DNA from: Xestospongia bergquistia
Lineage: Eukaryota; Porifera; Demospongiae; Haplosclerida; Petrosiidae
Reading direction: 5' to 3'
Assembly: GCA_963965975.1 (NCBI GenBank)
Contig: OZ014412.1
Span: 6,078,501 to 6,142,500 of the forward strand
DNA length: 64,000 bases
This document shows, in pieces, positions 62,328 to 64,000 of the stretch; the stretch's first letter is position 1, and each line of letters opens with the position of its first letter. The notes below the pieces were generated by a model. The model was not told the origin of the DNA. It did not search any database and saw nothing but the letters and a program-made list of their open reading frames with translations. The translations under genes were made by a program, and so were the position numbers.

Positions 62328-63644
62328 TAGTAACCTCCTGTCCTCCTCCATGTATCAACTATAAAATGAAACAATGTGTGTTTTAATTCACTGCTGTTTT
62401 GTATAATGTTATAATGTGTCCCTTTTTAGTTCATTATTTTATTCTTTCATGTTTTATTATAAGTTATTGAATTATTTAGTGTTTATTATAAGACTAGTTA
62501 TTAATTTATCAATATGAGGATCTATATGATCACCTTGTATCATTATAGCAGCTGTCAATATTATCACTCACTATCAAGTATGATACAATATCATAACTAC
62601 ATGTACCAATATATGTACTATAGACCACATCACAATATACATGTACATTTACATGTATATAACCACATAGAATACACATTAATACATTGAGTATATTTCA
62701 TGTTCACTAATTTCATAATTACTTAAGACAATATCAAAATTAGTTATCAACTTACATTCTTATTAGTCAAATTATAGTGTATATTAAGTGTAGATGATAA
62801 CTTGGCAGCTGTTCATACTAAATAGAGTATGATATACTGTTGTAGTAAATATTACTATATACCAGTATATAATACACTATGTTGCTATACTACTGTCAAT
62901 AGTATTACTGATAATAAACTTAGTAGAGTATGTACACTTGTTACAGCTAACCTCATATTACAATTTCTCTTATATACTATACATATCATGGCACATACTC
63001 CACTGAGCACATGTTACGTGTAGAGACAGCTAGTCTACACTTCCTGTAACATGTGTATAGTTTTTACAGTTGTAGTAGTAACAGTGATAACAATACAATT
63101 AATGGTATGTAACAGTTATAAAGGTGACCTGTTTACAGAGTTTTGTTGGTTTTAACTACGATAACAAAATCGTGTTGGTAGTTGTTCGTACCTAATAGAG
63201 TATGATATGCTGTTGTACTATATATCAGTATATAATACAGTATAATACTATAGTACTGTTAATAATATTATTAGTGTCCATAATTTTAACAGATTGTTAC
63301 TGTCACTGATAACAAATAAAGTACATTTAGTACGGTATTACATTCCATTACATATGTCCTCATATTTTCTTTATTTATGTACTCCACATTCACTACACAA
63401 GCCAGTGTCAATAAATTTGATAATTAAATATTTTATTAAACAGACTACATAGGACATATATCAATTAAGAGAGAAGATACTGTACTTGTCGGAGTTGACA
63501 ATAAACTTGTAATTTCTATACTTAACACAAAATATGTACAATGATCTAATATTTGTACGTATTAATATTTAATGAAACACTTGTTATAATCACTGCAATA
63601 ATAGGGAAAATTAGTAAGTGTATTTACTGATACTAAGTGCAAAT
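62328..63644. other. B7 3' flank
   Basis: Matches the left end of the window and the region after B5, so the 3' flank is part of the duplicated type-B unit. No gene is seen. Confidence 0.6.
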
Positions 63645-63701
63645 TAATACTAGTCTCTCTCAGTCAATAGAGTATAGTACAGAATAGTAGGGTCTGATAC
63701 T
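63645..63701 (+). pseudogene. FN3-a fragment
   Basis: CTCTCTCAGTCAATAGAGTA followed by GTAGGGTCTGATAC matches the middle of the receptor FN3-a exon (SQSIEYQYRV and GSD) with small deletions. No exon borders remain. Confidence 0.7.
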
Positions 63702-63898
63702 TAGTGATACATATTGTATTATTATATATACATATATAGACCAGCCATAAAACAATAATACTTATTGCTATAAAAACAGACTAAATTGACGAAATGGAGA
63801 AAAATATATCATCATATATATATACATGTACTTATCATCTAGTAAGTAAAAGTTTACATCATCTGTTTTAAATACATATCAATGATAAAAATCATTCA

Positions 63899-63962
63899 TC
63901 AGTATTTAATGTCTCCATAAGCAATGTTGTCTTTTAGTTCAAAACACCGTTCCTCAGTATTA
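63899..63962 (-). pseudogene. Receptor-like tail fragment at window edge
   Basis: The reverse strand reads SNTEERCFELKDNIAYGDIKY and then TGA (63899-63901). The shape parallels the ends of the A and C tails (QKEIIELQGNTAYGYIN), with YGDI in place of YGYI. The coding match stops at about 63962, where a copy of the recurrent upstream element begins (TTTTCCAAGTATGTACATG), so it may be a fragment rather than the end of a live gene. Confidence 0.45.
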
Positions 63963-64000
63963 CTTTTCCAAGTATGTACATGTACATGTATACAGTACTC

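Overview
The window looks like animal nuclear DNA from a compact, very AT-rich genome. Coding sequence is split into small exons separated by 45-75 base GT-AG introns. The domains are metazoan: immunoglobulin (Ig), fibronectin type III (FN3), Kunitz, TIL (trypsin-inhibitor-like), ankyrin and single-pass membrane tails with tyrosine motifs. Short introns, base composition and domain mix suggest a sponge (a demosponge such as Amphimedon), but that assignment is inference and no sequence marker proves it.

The window is a tandem array of one receptor family. Six plus-strand genes share one head: a 52-base signal-peptide exon, one Ig exon, one FN3 exon, a second FN3 domain split over two exons, and a Ser/Thr-rich stalk. 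Four of them (A1 10566-12480, A2 21520-23212, A3 28607-30525, A4 37921-39621) end in a short tail with a YDDV motif and a C-terminal YIN. Two (B5 46943-49989, B7 59310-62327) replace stalk, membrane segment and tail with a long multi-exon tail rich in proline and tyrosine motifs. I rebuilt the exons from splice sites and phase. A1-A4 each give an unbroken frame of 437-451 codons, and B7 gives 663 codons if one damaged 57-base exon is skipped. B5 has a 7-base insertion that breaks the frame. A further head copy (51901-52465) is a pseudogene.

Between these genes lie repeated companions, mostly decayed. There are three minus-strand Ig-FN3-FN3-TM genes with a related tail (C1, C2, C4), each carrying several lesions. 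There are plus-strand remnants of a secreted multidomain gene (Kunitz, cysteine-rich, TIL) in nearly every unit, and isolated 99-base minus-strand exons that each encode one ankyrin repeat. A recurrent AT-rich element lies about 0.8 kb upstream of most receptor genes. Orphan copies of a receptor FN3 half-exon lie about 200 bases upstream of each signal exon. An internally deleted hAT transposon (57958-58921) interrupts the region upstream of B7.

Layout: 1-2689 is the 3' flank of a type-B gene lying outside the window. Unit 1 is 2690-13212 and unit 2 is 13213-23212 (near-complete 10 kb duplicates). Unit 3 is 24314-30525, unit 4 is 31736-39621, unit 5 is 40773-49989, truncated unit 6 is 51901-52465, and unit 7 is 53241-62327. 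The right edge holds receptor fragments of both strands.

Interpretation: this resembles a paired-receptor complex, with one ectodomain type attached to two signalling-tail types and growing by tandem duplication. The Ig exon differs between paralogs more than its own flanking introns do. By analogy with IgSF allorecognition and immune clusters in other animals it is a candidate self/non-self or microbe-recognition locus. Function, expression and ligand cannot be seen in the sequence.
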